Positions 25,081-37,350 of a stretch of DNA of 64,000 bases are shown here, piece by piece (positions within the stretch are counted from its first letter, which is position 1; every line of letters starts with the position of its first letter). Source of the stretch: Salvator merianae (Eukaryota; Chordata; Lepidosauria; Squamata; Teiidae); the NCBI GenBank assembly GCA_003586115.2, contig QVOM02000073.1:31819298-31883297 (forward strand), read 5' to 3'. The position numbers and the translations under genes are program-made. Below the pieces are notes generated by a model. The model was not told where the DNA came from. It was given only the letters and a program-made list of their open reading frames with translations, and searched no databases.

Positions 25081-25814
25081 TAGGGGGAACCAATCAGTTG
25101 ATCCATGTTTGATTCTAACGGTTGCTTCTTGACCCACATACAAGTTCCTCAGAAGGCAACTTTCCCCACTCAAGCAAATAATTGGTGCAACAGACCCAAT
25201 CTGGATCAGGACTGGAGTAGTGGCAGAAAGTTCAGTCCCTTTTCTGCCTTTTCATCATCTTCCTGTTCTAGTTTAGATGAGCCCTGTGGCGGCTATTTGT
25301 AAAACAAAAGAAACTCCTAGAGTTCCAAAAAACACATTCAAATTTTGTGGACAGCTCTGGCTTGGCAAGGTGCCAGACACCAAATATGAATGACAACTGA
25401 AAGTCAAACTTGAAATCACTGCTGCTTTTGTTTCTTTAATTGAAAACATGATAGTCCTGAAATGGTTGTTCTAAGGAGAAGCTGTGAGTAGGATTAGAAA
25501 CTCAAAGAAGTTAATACCATATAGTTAAAGCAATGCTGTAGTAATATGATGTCACCCTGGAAGGTTTTTAGAATCTCTGCCACTCTTCATTCCTGAGCAC
25601 GCAAGGAATCAATGATGCATTTGCAGGTCTTTTTAACCAAGAGACCACATGAAGTTTTCAGCCACCAATGCAGAGATGGCTGTTATTGGTTGTTATCACA
25701 TCATGACAGCCTTGGATGCAGCCCAACCAAATGTGCACCAAAGTAAAGACATTCTAACAAGACACCTGTGCAACGAGTCAGACAACCCTAACAACAGTAT
25801 TTCAACATAACCGA
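25081..25814. other. No gene recognised
   Basis: Ordinary sequence upstream of a CR1 fragment. Confidence 0.4.
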
Positions 25815-26332
25815 AACAGCACCGTTTGATGCAGTGCATGGCACCCCAGTTTAAAAAAGACATTGACAAACTGGAACAAGTTCAGAGAAGGGCAACCAAA
25901 ATGGTGAGTGGTCTGCAAACCGTGTCCTACGAGGAACGGTTAAAGGACCTAGGAATGTTTAGCCTGCAGAAGAAAAGACTGAGAGGAGACATGTTAGCTG
26001 TTTTCAAGTATCTGAAGGGCTGTCACAGTGCAGAAGGATTGGCCCTATTCTCAATTGAGCAAAAAGAAAGGACTAGAAACAATGGGATGAAACTTCAAGG
26101 GAGTAGATACAGGCTAGATATTAGGAAAAACTTTCTGACCGTAAGGGCAATCAGTCATTGGAACAGGTTACCACAGGAGGTGGTGGGCTCTCCTTCGCTG
26201 GAGGTCTTCAAGGAGAGGCTAGACGGATATCTGTCTGGGATGCTTTAGTGAATCCTGCATTGAGCAGGGGGTTGGACTCGATGACCCTGGAGGTCCCTTC
26301 CAACTCTATGATTCTATGATTCTATGATAACT
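25815..26332 (+). mobile_element. CR1 LINE, ORF2 C-terminus and 3' end
   Basis: The open frame 25826-26248 (140 aa) contains MAPQFKKDIDKLEQVQRRAT, YEERLKDLGMFSLQKKRLRGD, YRLDIRKNFLTVR and WNRLPQEVV.SPSLEVFK. This is the diagnostic end of the CR1 reverse-transcriptase ORF. It is followed by 'gttggactcgatgaccctgg' and the terminal ATTCTATG octamer repeat. The frame is intact, so this insertion is relatively young. It is 5'-truncated, lacks the catalytic palm, and cannot be active. Confidence 0.93.
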
Positions 26333-26338
26333 AAAATA

Positions 26339-26968
26339 AGGGCCTGTTTCCACTGCCCAGCCTAGAATGGGATAATTATACCATTCCATGCTGGAACAGA
26401 CCCAGTGGTGTGGCAGACATCTGCACTGTGAGGACTGAAACAGCCCCAAAACCAGGCTTCCAGCACTTATATTGCAGATGCCAGCCTGACCACCATGACA
26501 GTGGCTGTGGAAATGTCCAGCTATTGCCATGGTGATCGGGGACATGGCATGCATTGCACTGCACAACAGTGCAACTATGCAGCCACAACCGCAGCACAGC
26601 CAGCAGCATTCGCACCCGGAAGCAGGTGCAAATGCTGTTGACTAGGAGCAGTTGAGCTGCTCCTGGTCAAGCTGTGGACGGTGACTTTGTGATGTTTCTG
26701 GACACTGGGGCCCTTTCTGCACTTGGCCTTATTCCAGATTATATCTTGGAATAGGGATTTCCTATCTGCATGCTACTATGAACTATGGCAGGCCCCACCT
26801 GGGGTCTGCTACAATCTGCACTAGCATGGGGATAGCAAGTCCCTATTCTGGGATATAGTCCAGAATAAAGTCAAGTGCAGAAAAGGCCTGGAACTGCCAC
26901 AGAGTATGGATGTACTGTGCTAGTGAGCATCCAGATGTTCACTAGTATATCAGTGTGAACCGGCCCCT
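26339..26968. mobile_element. Fold-back MITE, family B, with nested MITE
   Basis: Ends 'agggcctgtttccact' and 'agtgtgaaccggcccct' are inverted repeats. The interior shares CACCATGACAGTGGCTG and the AGGAGCAG...CTGCTCCTGG palindrome with the 4.0 and 52.5 kb copies. A hairpin MITE sits inside at 26708-26889. It lies immediately downstream of the CR1 tail. Confidence 0.65.
26708..26889. mobile_element. Hairpin MITE, family D, nested
   Basis: GGCCCTTTCTGCACTTGGCC at the left end is the inverted repeat of GTCAAGTGCAGAAAAGGCC at the right. The body forms a long hairpin about TATGGCAGGCCCC. The same family occurs at 34736, 37171 and 39974. Its position inside a family B element shows it is younger than that copy. 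Confidence 0.75.
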
Positions 26969-28305
26969 GAAAGCATCATTAGGAAGGAGCAAACGTTCAT
27001 GTTCCAACGGAATACAAAAACAGTAATGTTTCAATGGAATGCAAAAATAGTAATGTTACCATCTCTAAGGTGCTTTTGAGGTACATTTTTGCAATCAGCA
27101 GCCTTGTAAGGAATCAACAGTTCTGGTCAGTCTACTTTGATTGTTAGAGAATCTCCACGGGCAGAATTGTCAAAAGGCACTCAGACAAGTGGAAGCTACT
27201 TTTCAGTATCCAACGAGTATTATGGCTTTTGCTCTCTGCAGGGAGATGAGAAGCCACAACCTTTCTCATAGTTTTTAAGAAAGAACTGCACAGCTAAAAA
27301 TACACATGCTAATGTTATTTTTCCATGTGAGCAATTAGCACAGCTGCCAAGGGACCATTTTATTGTTGCAAGAGGAGAGGGCTTTGTGGGCAAAGGGAAA
27401 GGATAAAACTGGACTGTGATCCTGACTTTGCTGCCTGCCAAGGGTATCTCTTACAAACCAAGCCCATCTGCATGTGCAGCTTTCCCACGAGGTGATGAAA
27501 AGATCTAGCAAAAGATGTTCACTTCTGTCTGGCTGAACTCAGCATATCTTCACAAATGGATGATAGCAGCTGCTGTGAAGCAATGGGGAAGGAGAGGAAG
27601 ACCATATTTCCTATATGTATGATGAACCTGAGCTTGGAGAAAGTGTTCTCTTGGAGGTTAATCTCTCTTGCTTGAAAAAAACACACTGTATAAAAATTGT
27701 TTTGTCTTTTCCCTAAGCAGAACATATTGATCAAACATAGCCTTTCGTATAACCTGTTTTATTCAGTTTGCACATTCCATTTAAGTGCCCTGATAGGTCA
27801 TGGAGAACTGGCCTAAGTCCATGTATTTTCATAATTTGAAAGTACAAAGCAACCAACAATTGAGGTGAAATTGTCTGGCAACATTTCTAGCAATATTTAT
27901 CAAAAATATATATTTTGGGGGCCAATATTTGATGCCTGTTATTGGCTGTTTTGTTCTGTCTTTGGTCAGGCTGCTTATTTTTCTTTTGGGGTTGCTTTGA
28001 GTCATATTTTGAAAGTGCTAGCTGGCCCTTTAAAACATACACAGAGCCTTGTTTGCCTGGTGTCTGGAAACTTAAGTATCACAACAGCTATAAACATTAG
28101 GGTTGCTTCTAGACATGGATGTACAAAATTTTCTAACTGATCCTGAGGATTTCCTGCATGTCTTTTGGTTTGACTTCAATTTTCAGGAGAAGCTTGCACG
28201 CCTTCTCCTCTCAAAATTGAGTCAACCCCCCTCCTCCAGAAGTGGAAGCCATCTTGGCTGGAGGGCAGAATAAACGACTCTCAATAGTCTCCTGTTTAAG
28301 AACAT
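26969..28305. other. No gene recognised
   Basis: Ordinary AT-rich sequence. The frames at 27519-27734 and 27865-28140 show no signature. Confidence 0.4.
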
Positions 28306-28500
28306 AGGCTGCATCCACACACATTAAAAAAAAAAGAAGCTCAAAAGTGGCTTAGAGTTAGTAGCATGTGGACACTAGATAGATTATGCATTTTAGAAGT
28401 GCATTTTCTGACCTTTAATGTGGATTAAGGAACTAGCAGACTCATGCTACCACCTGAAAGCTGTTTTCAGGCACTTCTTAAATTGTGTGCAGATACTGTA
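28306..28500. mobile_element. Harbinger-like MITE, family E
   Basis: 'ataggctgcatccacacaca' on the left and 'ttaaattgtgtgcagatact' on the right form degenerate ends. The interior 'cacttcttaaat' and 'aaaagtggcttagag' are also inverted. Related to 23868 and 39886. Confidence 0.45.
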
Positions 28501-29120
28501 AGACAGGAGGAGAGAGGGTGGGAGAGAGCCAAGTTCTTCAGATCCTCACCGTTGCCTTTGCTTCTTCCTTGGGGACTTGCTCTGCCTCTTCTCCCACAGT
28601 GATGAGTCCAAGTGTGTGTGTGTGGGGGGGGGCGGAGGAAGGGAAGAATTCAGAGCAAGGAGATGAGAAGACAATACATTATGAACCTGCATACCAGGAA
28701 GGCAGGTCAGTGTGTGGGGCATCTCTGTAAGTCAAACTATCTTAGTAAAATATGCAGCACACACTCTTGTCCTCCCTGCCATACTTTGAATTTGTTGATG
28801 TGTGTAAAGCCCTGAGTTGTCTCCAGCTGCCTGTAGGAGGCCCTTTGGGGCTTTCCTTTTCACGATGGTTACAAGCTGTTCATGAGCAGAAACAGCCTAG
28901 ATCAGCCTTTTTCAGCCTGGCAGCCTTTCAAATTGATTACATCAGCTACGGTTGATGGGAGATAGAATTTAAAACATCTACAAAGTACCAGGGTTGTAAC
29001 AATTGCCTCTGATAAATGCACTACATTCTGCAGGATTCCACCCTGGCACATCAGACCCCATTAGTAAGATAAACTATTCAAGATAAACCAACTCCCACTG
29101 CGGCTTTTTTCCAACTAACG
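28501..29120. other. No gene; includes a short hAT-MITE remnant
   Basis: A (TG)n/G-run lies at 28611-28632. 28903-28998 ('cagcctttttcagcctggca' to 'agtaccagggttgt') is a diverged copy of the MITE seen at 35113-35240. Confidence 0.4.
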
Positions 29121-29568
29121 ATATAGGCTTACCTGTCTGGACGCTTGCTCCCACGCAGTCTTTGGCCTAGAAACAGGGCTGCTAGATAATCAGCCCAGCT
29201 AATTATCCTAGCCATACAAAAAGCCAAAACAATGCCAAGTGTATCTGATATTTGGCTGATGTTTAACCAGAGTTGGCAGCCCTGTCTGGAAATGGCCATT
29301 TCACACATGCACGAAGCCAAAACCAGGCTGGAAATGGCTGCTGTGCATTCATGGGTTGGGGGGGCGTGATTGCGCACTTCTGGGTATTTTGCACCAACAA
29401 AATACCTAGATACATGCAGCATGTCATCGTGCAAGCAAGTGTCCAGACAAAGTAAGTACACATGCTTGCACTGTAAGGCTGTCCTGCCATTTGATGGGGA
29501 TGGAGAGAGGAAATAGTGAGATGCAAACAACTCTCACATTTTCCTCTTGCTGTCTGGAGGCAGCCCAG
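29121..29568. mobile_element. MITE, family C, right part
   Basis: 'ttacctgtctggacgcttgc' through 'ttgctgtctggaggcagccc' aligns with 54468-54750, including AATTGCACACTTCTGGGTA-type and TGCAAGTGTCCAGACA motifs. The left part of the longer family member is missing. Confidence 0.5.
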
Positions 29569-29939
29569 GTCTGTACCTGAGAGGAGAAAGAAAGGGAGCA
29601 AATAAAGGAAAACAGTTTATAAGAGGGAACATAAATTTAATCTAATTTACATATGCTAATTCATATTAATATGCAAATATGCACATAATTACTAGAATAT
29701 AAAATCACAGTACAGTTTGTTGAAGTGGGGAGGACTATAACAATGAGATTCATGCATCTGCCCAACCTGCTTTTGGAGTGCTAATTATTTCAAATTCCTC
29801 TCAAGAAGCTTTCAGCTTGATTCTTTGTCTTCCTGCTTAACTTTACCATGGTACATAAAGCTGTGATTGACAAGCATCTTTGTCTTTTCATTTCAACATG
29901 TGTCTGCTCTATCTGCCACCAGGTTCTCACTGGAGCTGG

Positions 29940-30372
29940 TTCCAGATGCCAGCCAAATATTGCGCTTACAGACAATATTCCAGAGAAAAGCCCCTCCAGA
30001 ATTATTGCCTGTTGGCTAGACAGAGTGGGGGCCTGCATTTTCTGTGCATGTTTTAGTAACATGTTCATCCAGGTATTTTGCTGGTGCAAAATATCCAGAA
30101 GTGCACGATTGTGACCATCGTGCATGTATGGTCATCTTTTTTGGCTGCTGTATATGTGCAGTGGCCACAGCGAAGATAGCAGCTCTGTCCAGAAGATAAG
30201 TAATAGTACCATTTTGGGAAGACACACCATGAGAGTTGGGTTTTCTTGAAATAGGCTGTCTCATGTTTTTTGGAGGGATATAATATAGCTATGATGGGGT
30301 TGCCACAGATACATGTGGCAATCCCACCATAGCAGCAACATAATGGCTCTATATTCCCCGTGTCTGTATGGG
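29940..30372. mobile_element. MITE, family C variant
   Basis: Shares 'ctccagaattattgcctgtt' and 'tgcagtggccacag' with 55010-55345, and is inverted relative to 24250-24592. The last 100 bp fold about 'ttgccacagatacatgtggc'. Confidence 0.5.
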
Positions 30373-31300
30373 AAGATCTGAACTTCCTTTACATATGTCT
30401 AAAAAATCTGAAGTGGTTTACATTTACTTTTGCTTTCTTTCTACTTACTAACATATAAGATAAGCCTTTGATTTTTCTGCCATTTATATAGCCTGGAATC
30501 AGCACCACAGTTTGTCAGCTAAAGCTGTGTCTCCAGTCTGAAACTGAAGGTGAGAGATCTCTTCTGGCTCCTACCATCTTGGAAGCACAGTAGAACCCCA
30601 AGGTTCCATGACCGTTGACTGAGAAACAAGCAAACAAAAGCCTTTCTCCACAAACACACAGGATGTAGTCTGAATATTGGACAGCTGAGTAGGTAAGTGG
30701 CATATCAGACAGTAGGGTAGTAGGTATCTGACAAGAGGTGTGCAGATGTGTTTATGGAAATGTTTCAAATAACTCTGCACTGTCTTTTGGTAAAAATAGG
30801 CCAGCCTTCATAAAGACTGAGTTTCCAAACAATGGTTTGGGATTGTTTCAAGCAGTTTGGCAAATTATTTTCTACATGTCTACATCTGAATGTGCCTGTT
30901 ACCCATGAGCTAGCTGTAGATCAGAACTCTCAGCTTTTTCAAACTTTTTTTTAAAAAAAAACCTTTGAATTGTACTTGGAAAGTCCTCCAGAGGATAATT
31001 ACAGGATACCTTCCACTAGAGGACAGAAAAAAAGGATATTATTTAAGAAAGAGTACTATTCCATATCAAAAAGAATATTTGGCCACCATGGTGCCCATTA
31101 CTGTGTGTAGGGCAGAGTGCAAGGCAGCTAAAATGAAGTGGCAGACCTAGTAGTAGGCGAGACACTGTTTATGGCCAGAAAGGAATGCCAACACACATGA
31201 TAATGGACCTCACTGAACATAATGGGTTACATATGAATTAGTCAACCATGAGTAAAACCATGCATGGAAAAGAAAGAACCTGGACTTGAGCTCTGGATTT
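30373..31300. other. No gene recognised
   Basis: The open frame 30965-31150 has no recognisable domain. Confidence 0.4.
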
Positions 31301-31490
31301 GGTGAATACTGTCCACATGGGCCTTATGGGCCAGCAGCCCTTGTTAGCCACTATGATATTACCTCTGAGTACCAAATCTTGGGATGCAACTTTAAGAGAA
31401 GATGGTTGGTGCCTATTTTATTACTATGGGAAACAGGATGCTGGACCTAAGATAAACCTTTGGCCAGAATCTTATAAACTCTTATGAGCA
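31301..31490 (+). mobile_element. Diverged CR1-like 3' end
   Basis: 'gggaaacaggatgctggacc' followed by 'tttggccagaatcttataaa' and 'ctcttatga' follows the order of the CR1-like 3' consensus but is strongly decayed. Confidence 0.5.
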
Positions 31491-32038
31491 TCTTGATGTA
31501 GAGGGTGGATTTGTATCACTTGTCCTTTTGTGGAGGTATCAGTCACCAGAGATTGATGTCTGAAGAGTCAAACATTTCCTCCAGCTCTGTATCATCAACC
31601 CAGCAGTGAATTCTAGCCAAAAGGAAACTCTTTTGAAGAGCTGAAACAAGCATAGGAAATATTCTGGCAAGATAACCTTTTATTACCATGCTGCTCTGCT
31701 CAGTCACATAGCTTTCACTGCCGCTTCTAGGAAAGGTTAAATACAGAAAGGAAAGGTCCACCCAGTTTTCAAACCATATTAATAAGTTCCATGCAGCCTT
31801 CCACCTGGCCTTTGCCAAAAAACTGCGGATATTACATAAGAGCACTAAGTGCCTGTTGTTTATTTTTCTTTGTTTTTCCAGATCTGGAATGAGCTCATAT
31901 TGCTGGCTAGCAATAAAGGTCTGGCTTTGAATCAGGAGGTCCAAAGTTCAAAAATGTGTGTGCGTGTTTATTCTATCTATATATGTTATCTATGGGATCT
32001 TCAGGTGAAAGGTAGGGTATAAATTCTTAAATAAAAAT

Positions 32039-32056
32039 TCTCTCTCTCTCTCTGTC

Positions 32057-32119
<63 letters not shown>

Positions 32120-32120
32120 C
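32039..32120. repeat. (TC)n and (TATC)n microsatellite
   Basis: A TC dinucleotide run (32039-32053) leads into about 16 TATC/CTAT units. It follows a LINE/SINE-like tail ('gtagggtataaattcttaaa') at about 32005-32030. Confidence 0.95.
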
Positions 32121-32277
32121 CTTCCTTCTGATTTTCTGTTCCATCTTCCCAAACATAAAACTACTTAAGAAGTAACTGAGCACACAAACCATTGGATTAT
32201 GACTTTAAAAATGAATGGAAGGACGAAAACGCTTCAAAATACTTAATTCTATCCTGTATTTGGATAAACTGTAACGG

Positions 32278-32402
32278 AAATTGCTGTTAGTCTGGATCAC
32301 TAAGCAAGGAGGTCTAGTAGTATCTTAGCCACTAACAAAGAAAAAGAAGTTGGTAGCATGAGCTTTCATAGACTAGGCCTACTTCATCAGATGCTAGAAG
32401 AT
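32278..32402. repeat. Penelope-type dispersed repeat, copy B (single unit)
   Basis: 'ttgctgttagtctggatcac', 'ggtctagtagtatcttagcc' and 'cttcatcagatgct' match one arm of copies A and C. Unlike those, no inverted second arm follows. Confidence 0.6.
32351..32393 (-). ncRNA. Hammerhead-like ribozyme core (copy B, best preserved)
   Basis: On the minus strand: CTGATGA (32384-32390), a 6-bp hairpin GTAGGC/GTCTAT with loop CTA, GAAA (32364-32367), then GC-TCAT-GC as a minimal helix III, then TA at the expected U16.1-H17 cleavage position. All invariant core blocks are present. Departures from consensus are one extra A after A9 and no evident helix I, so activity is uncertain and might need a dimer. 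Confidence 0.5.
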
Positions 32403-32737
32403 TTTTCATTTCTGTCCTCTGCATGTTCAGATTTCAAAAAAGAAACGAACTGAAGAGAAGCAGCAGTTATCACAACACATCCTGTTGCCCTGACTTGTAG
32501 GCATGTCTTCTAAGCACCTCATCTTTCACGCTCATCACCCAGAAAACCAATTGACCTGGAATTATGAAATATGATGAGTGGTTTGCGAAGATCTCTGTGT
32601 TCAGTGCTTTTATTTCTCTAGCATGTGGGTACTCAAGTACATTAATCAGCCAGTTATTTGCCAGGTCATTTTACAAAACCATCCTTATGTCAACTGAATG
32701 GCAGAATATTCTAACAGATAACTTGTCCGATTACAGC

Positions 32738-32780
32738 TGTGTGTGCATATGCGTGTGCATACATGCACATGCATGCACAT
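32738..32780. other. 43-nt alternating pyrimidine-purine tract
   Basis: Every base alternates pyrimidine and purine from T32738 to T32780 (TGTGTGTGCATATGCG..., ...GCATGCACAT). It is not a simple repeat. Such tracts can adopt Z-DNA. It lies just upstream of a SINE fragment. Confidence 0.85.
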
Positions 32781-32784
32781 TTGG

Positions 32785-32860
32785 AAATGGCCACGGCTCA
32801 GTGATAGAGCAACTGCTTTGGAAGCAGCAGACAGGTATATGTTTTATCCCTAGCCTTTAT
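32785..32860 (+). mobile_element. tRNA-derived SINE fragment
   Basis: 'ggccacggctcagtgataga' has an A-box-like start, and TATGTTTTATCCCTAGCC occupies the decayed B-box position. The form is that of the common squamate 'agtggtagagcatctgctt' SINE head. Too degenerate to be a functional tRNA. Confidence 0.55.
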
Positions 32861-33188
32861 CAGAAGAAAATATTGACAAGTATTCTGTATCTACCAAAAG
32901 AAATGCATGGATGGTCCATGTAGTCACCAGAACTGAGCCTTGACTCAGTGGCACTACTAGATGCCCCCCCCCACACACACAGAGAGAGACAGGCATGCAC
33001 ACAGGTCAGGGGATAGCACACATTACAAGTTTTTCCAGGTAGACAAAACGATTTTTTTAAATATATATTTACTCCCTTCTGGTTGATCAGGCACTGCTAA
33101 TATACTTTTATGTAGTTGAATTCTGGACCATGACTACCTCTATTAGAAAACAAATGGCTAATAGTCTATAAGGGAATGCCATAATTTG

Positions 33189-34266
<1,078 letters not shown>

Positions 34267-34268
34267 TT

Positions 34269-34735
34269 GGTGAATTTTTCTATTTTTGTATTAATTTACT
34301 TGAATGTACTTGTTAATGGATTGTGGGTATGAATCTGTAAATTCTGGATAGTCAACAAGTACATTAACAATCTTGTCCTGGTGTCAGGATGGCTGTCTAG
34401 GAGTCCCATATACATCTACCAGTTCCCCTTACATAGTTAAAATAATAAGTGAATATGTTGCTGACTCAGTTTAGTAAACATCAAATTTATATTCATATAT
34501 TTCAGCAGAGTTTTCAACCACCATTTTTATCATTCCTGATAGAAATTACATTCCAAAACACGTTGAGCATCCCCAGTAAGAGAAGGCCTATTCATTTCCA
34601 TATTGAACCAAAGCTACCTAAAAATCCTATCCCTTAGGAGCAAGTAGTTCTCTTAACAATATTATTGCCTAACTTTTACACGCTGACTGATGTCATTATT
34701 TGTCTATCACCTTGTCCCCTATTTTTGATAGATTT
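34269..34735. other. No gene recognised
   Basis: AT-rich flank of the poly-T element. Confidence 0.4.
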
Positions 34736-34868
34736 AGGCCCTTTCTGCACTAGACCTTATTCTAGGCTATATCCCGGAATAGGGACTTGTTGTCTGCATG
34801 CTAGTTATAGCTCCCACTAGTATGCACTATTTCAGGATATAGACCAGAATAAGGTCTAAGAAGGAACT
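34736..34868. mobile_element. Hairpin MITE, family D, right end lost
   Basis: 'aggccctttctgcactagac' and 'ttattctaggctatatcc' pair with 'ggatatagaccagaataagg'. The right terminus (TGCAGAAAGGGCC) is absent. Confidence 0.65.
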
Positions 34869-35112
34869 ATCCAGCTTAGCGTAACCTGGACTTCCTTTTT
34901 TTGCATAAGATTTTCTCTGCATATTTATATCCTGATGCTTAGTTCTGGAAAAAGGTACTATATGAAAACTGATTCTCCTTGTACTTCTACCAGAAAGTTA
35001 GGACATTTCTATTTACTTCCTCTGTTCCTTATAAAAAAAAAAAAACATTCCTACTATTCAGTTATTGTTTTTGTCTTCCCTCAGCCTTCTAATCAAAATA
35101 GCTATTTTAAAA
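34869..35112. other. No gene recognised
   Basis: A/T-rich with a 12-nt A run near 35033. Confidence 0.4.
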
Positions 35113-35240
35113 CAGTATCTCTCAAGCTGGTATTTTCCAAGTGTTTTGGGTTAAAATTCCCATCAGCCAGGTCACCAGTGCCAAGTATGGTAGAAGCTGA
35201 AGTCCAAAATAGCCAGAAGGCGCCAGCTTGAGGAATGCTG
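35113..35240. mobile_element. Short palindromic MITE, hAT-like
   Basis: CAGTATCTCTCAAGCTGG on the left and CCAGCTTGAGGAATGCTG on the right are inverted repeats. The inner 'ttaaaattcccatcagcc' and 'gaagtccaaaat' match a common squamate element of this length. Decayed copies lie near 28903 and 57226. Confidence 0.65.
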
Positions 35241-37082
35241 TTCTCAAAGCTCTAACCACCCCTTGTTCTACATTTACTCAATGTCATAACTAAGAAAAAT
35301 CAGCACAAATGTTGTCGTTCCATCTTGTATGTTACAGCATAGCACAGCACTAAAAAAACTGGCAAAAAAAAACATGCACAAAGAATGTAAAAAATGCTTC
35401 CTCACTTATGCGCTATTTTTTTTTTAAAAAAAAATAGTGAATTAAATGTAACCCAGTCACGGTTGTTGAAGTGATGGATGAATTTTATGACATCTAAAGG
35501 GATGGCAGAAGCCTAAAAATTGATGGTTACTGAAAAGATAACTTCATAAATCCATCCTTACGTATCTTATAATTTTAAAATATTTGTTCCAGCAACTTTA
35601 AGAATGTCTAACAAAATTGCTTCCACACTCAGCTTATGGATCCTTGCAGATAAGGCGGCCAGAGTTTAACATACCTTAGAACATTTTGGTACAATAAAAA
35701 ACTCACCCACACACAGAGACTGCCCTTGCCCAGAAAGCTTTCTCACTCAAAATGTAGAAATAAATTGTGCTTGCAAATTACGATGTGGTATCCATATCCT
35801 TTTTCTGGAAAGCCGGTTATGGTTCTCCAGTGACTAAAATGTGGGCGGGGGGGGGGGGGCAGAGAAAGATTTTCTCTCACTTAAACACAGTTCACTTTAC
35901 TGTGCGAAATGTGATACAGCCGTGGTATCTAGTGGTGCCTTGTAGCTTGAAGGGTGGGTAATCGCAGATGCCAGCCGGGCAATCACTGGCTGTGGGGGTG
36001 TGCATTTTTCCTCAGAGCACTCATGCATGACCTGCCCAGGGATTGGTGTGTGTTTTTACGTCCAGCAATCACCCAGCTGACACCTATGATTGCCTGCCCT
36101 TAAAACTACTGGTGGCTTCATTAGGCAATGAAGTTCTTATGAAATATGGAAACAGAATGATCCAGGAGAAAGAAAGGAAAAAAAAAGTCTTTTTTAACAA
36201 TACCTGTTTCCTTAGGTAACTGGGGAAGGTGCAGCTCAATCCTGAAAACAAGGTAGTGAAGCATTATGGATGCCACCTTTGTTCACTCCAAATAAAGAAT
36301 GGTTTCACAGTTCAGTCCTGCCTTCCTCCTCACTCAAGAAGCTGTCACTCATCTGAAGATATCTGCTTTTGAGGAGACAGGTAACACTGATGCATATAGC
36401 AAAAAAAAAAAAAACTGTCTCAAAAGCACGGTAGAGACCATGGCATGCAGCCTTCATCTTCTCAACCCATCTCTGATCTACGAGCTGTAGTCTAGAATGT
36501 TCATGAGAGGAGGAAGGGCAGACCAGCATGGGAACAATCCCAGCTATGAAGCATCGCAAAGCCACTTCAGAGGGTCTTTTTAAAAAAACTGCATGTGAAC
36601 ACAGCCTAAATCAGCTTTTGCCTATCTGTTCCTGGATAGAATATGTTCATGCTGAAGTACTCACATAGCCCCTTTTCCTTTCCTTCCTTCTTCCAGTGAG
36701 ATGCAACTATACACAAAGTTATCCACAGTGTGCATGTTTTTCCAGAATGTTGTTTCCACGACTCCACAGTATACAGTTGTTTTGGAAAAAATGATTTGTT
36801 TGCCAGATGGTGAACAAACTATAAAACTCGGCTTTTATTGATGTGGGCCCCACAGGCTCAGAGAAAGTTATATCAAGTTACAAATTAAGAGGGATAACAT
36901 CCTAAAGCACTAACACTGATTAGTTTCAGGACATGAAAGCACTGCTCAGTTTCACATTTGCTACAAAGTCCTTGAACTAATGAAATATACTAAGGGCAAA
37001 ACAGCAACCTTCACTTTCTGGACACTGCAGTGAAACCTTATAAGTTTATATTAGAATTTTGTACTGTTTTTAATTCTTTTAA
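35241..37082. other. No gene; G-run and a family E end
   Basis: A 13-nt G run is at 35847-35859. 36585-36606 ('aactgcatgtgaacacagcc') is a family E terminus whose partner end was not resolved. Confidence 0.45.
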
Positions 37083-37158
37083 CTCTTTTATACATTGAAA
37101 TTATTGTTACCAATCCTGATAGTATAGGATGGGACATAAATGTAAATAAATAAATACA
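37083..37158 (+). mobile_element. L2-like LINE tail
   Basis: 'ccaatcctgatagtatagga' then 'gggacataaatgtaaataaa' and a TAAA-type repeat follow the usual L2 3' end. Confidence 0.55.
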
Positions 37159-37170
37159 TCCAGAATTTTT

Positions 37171-37350
37171 GGCTTTTTTTGCACTGGGCTTTATTCTGGG
37201 ATATATCCTGGAATAAAGACCTGCATTCCTCATGCTAGTACAGACTATAGCAGACCCCACTTGAAGCCTGCCATAGTCTGCACTAGCATGAGGAATGTAG
37301 GTCCCTATATCCAGGATATAACCCAGATAAGGCCCAGCGTGGAAAAGATC
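37171..37350. mobile_element. Hairpin MITE, family D
   Basis: A near-complete hairpin: GCACTGGGCTTTATTCTGGG pairs with the complement of CCCAGATAAGGCCCAGC, and the arms continue through CATTCCTCATGCTAGT to a loop near 37262. It inserted just downstream of the L2 tail. Confidence 0.8.

Noticed and set aside
25826..26248. 140-residue intact frame as a host gene
   Set aside because: It is the CR1 ORF2 C-terminus followed by the CR1 3' tail.
32785..32860. Functional tRNA gene
   Set aside because: The box A and box B remnants are degenerate and no cloverleaf can be completed; it fits a SINE head.
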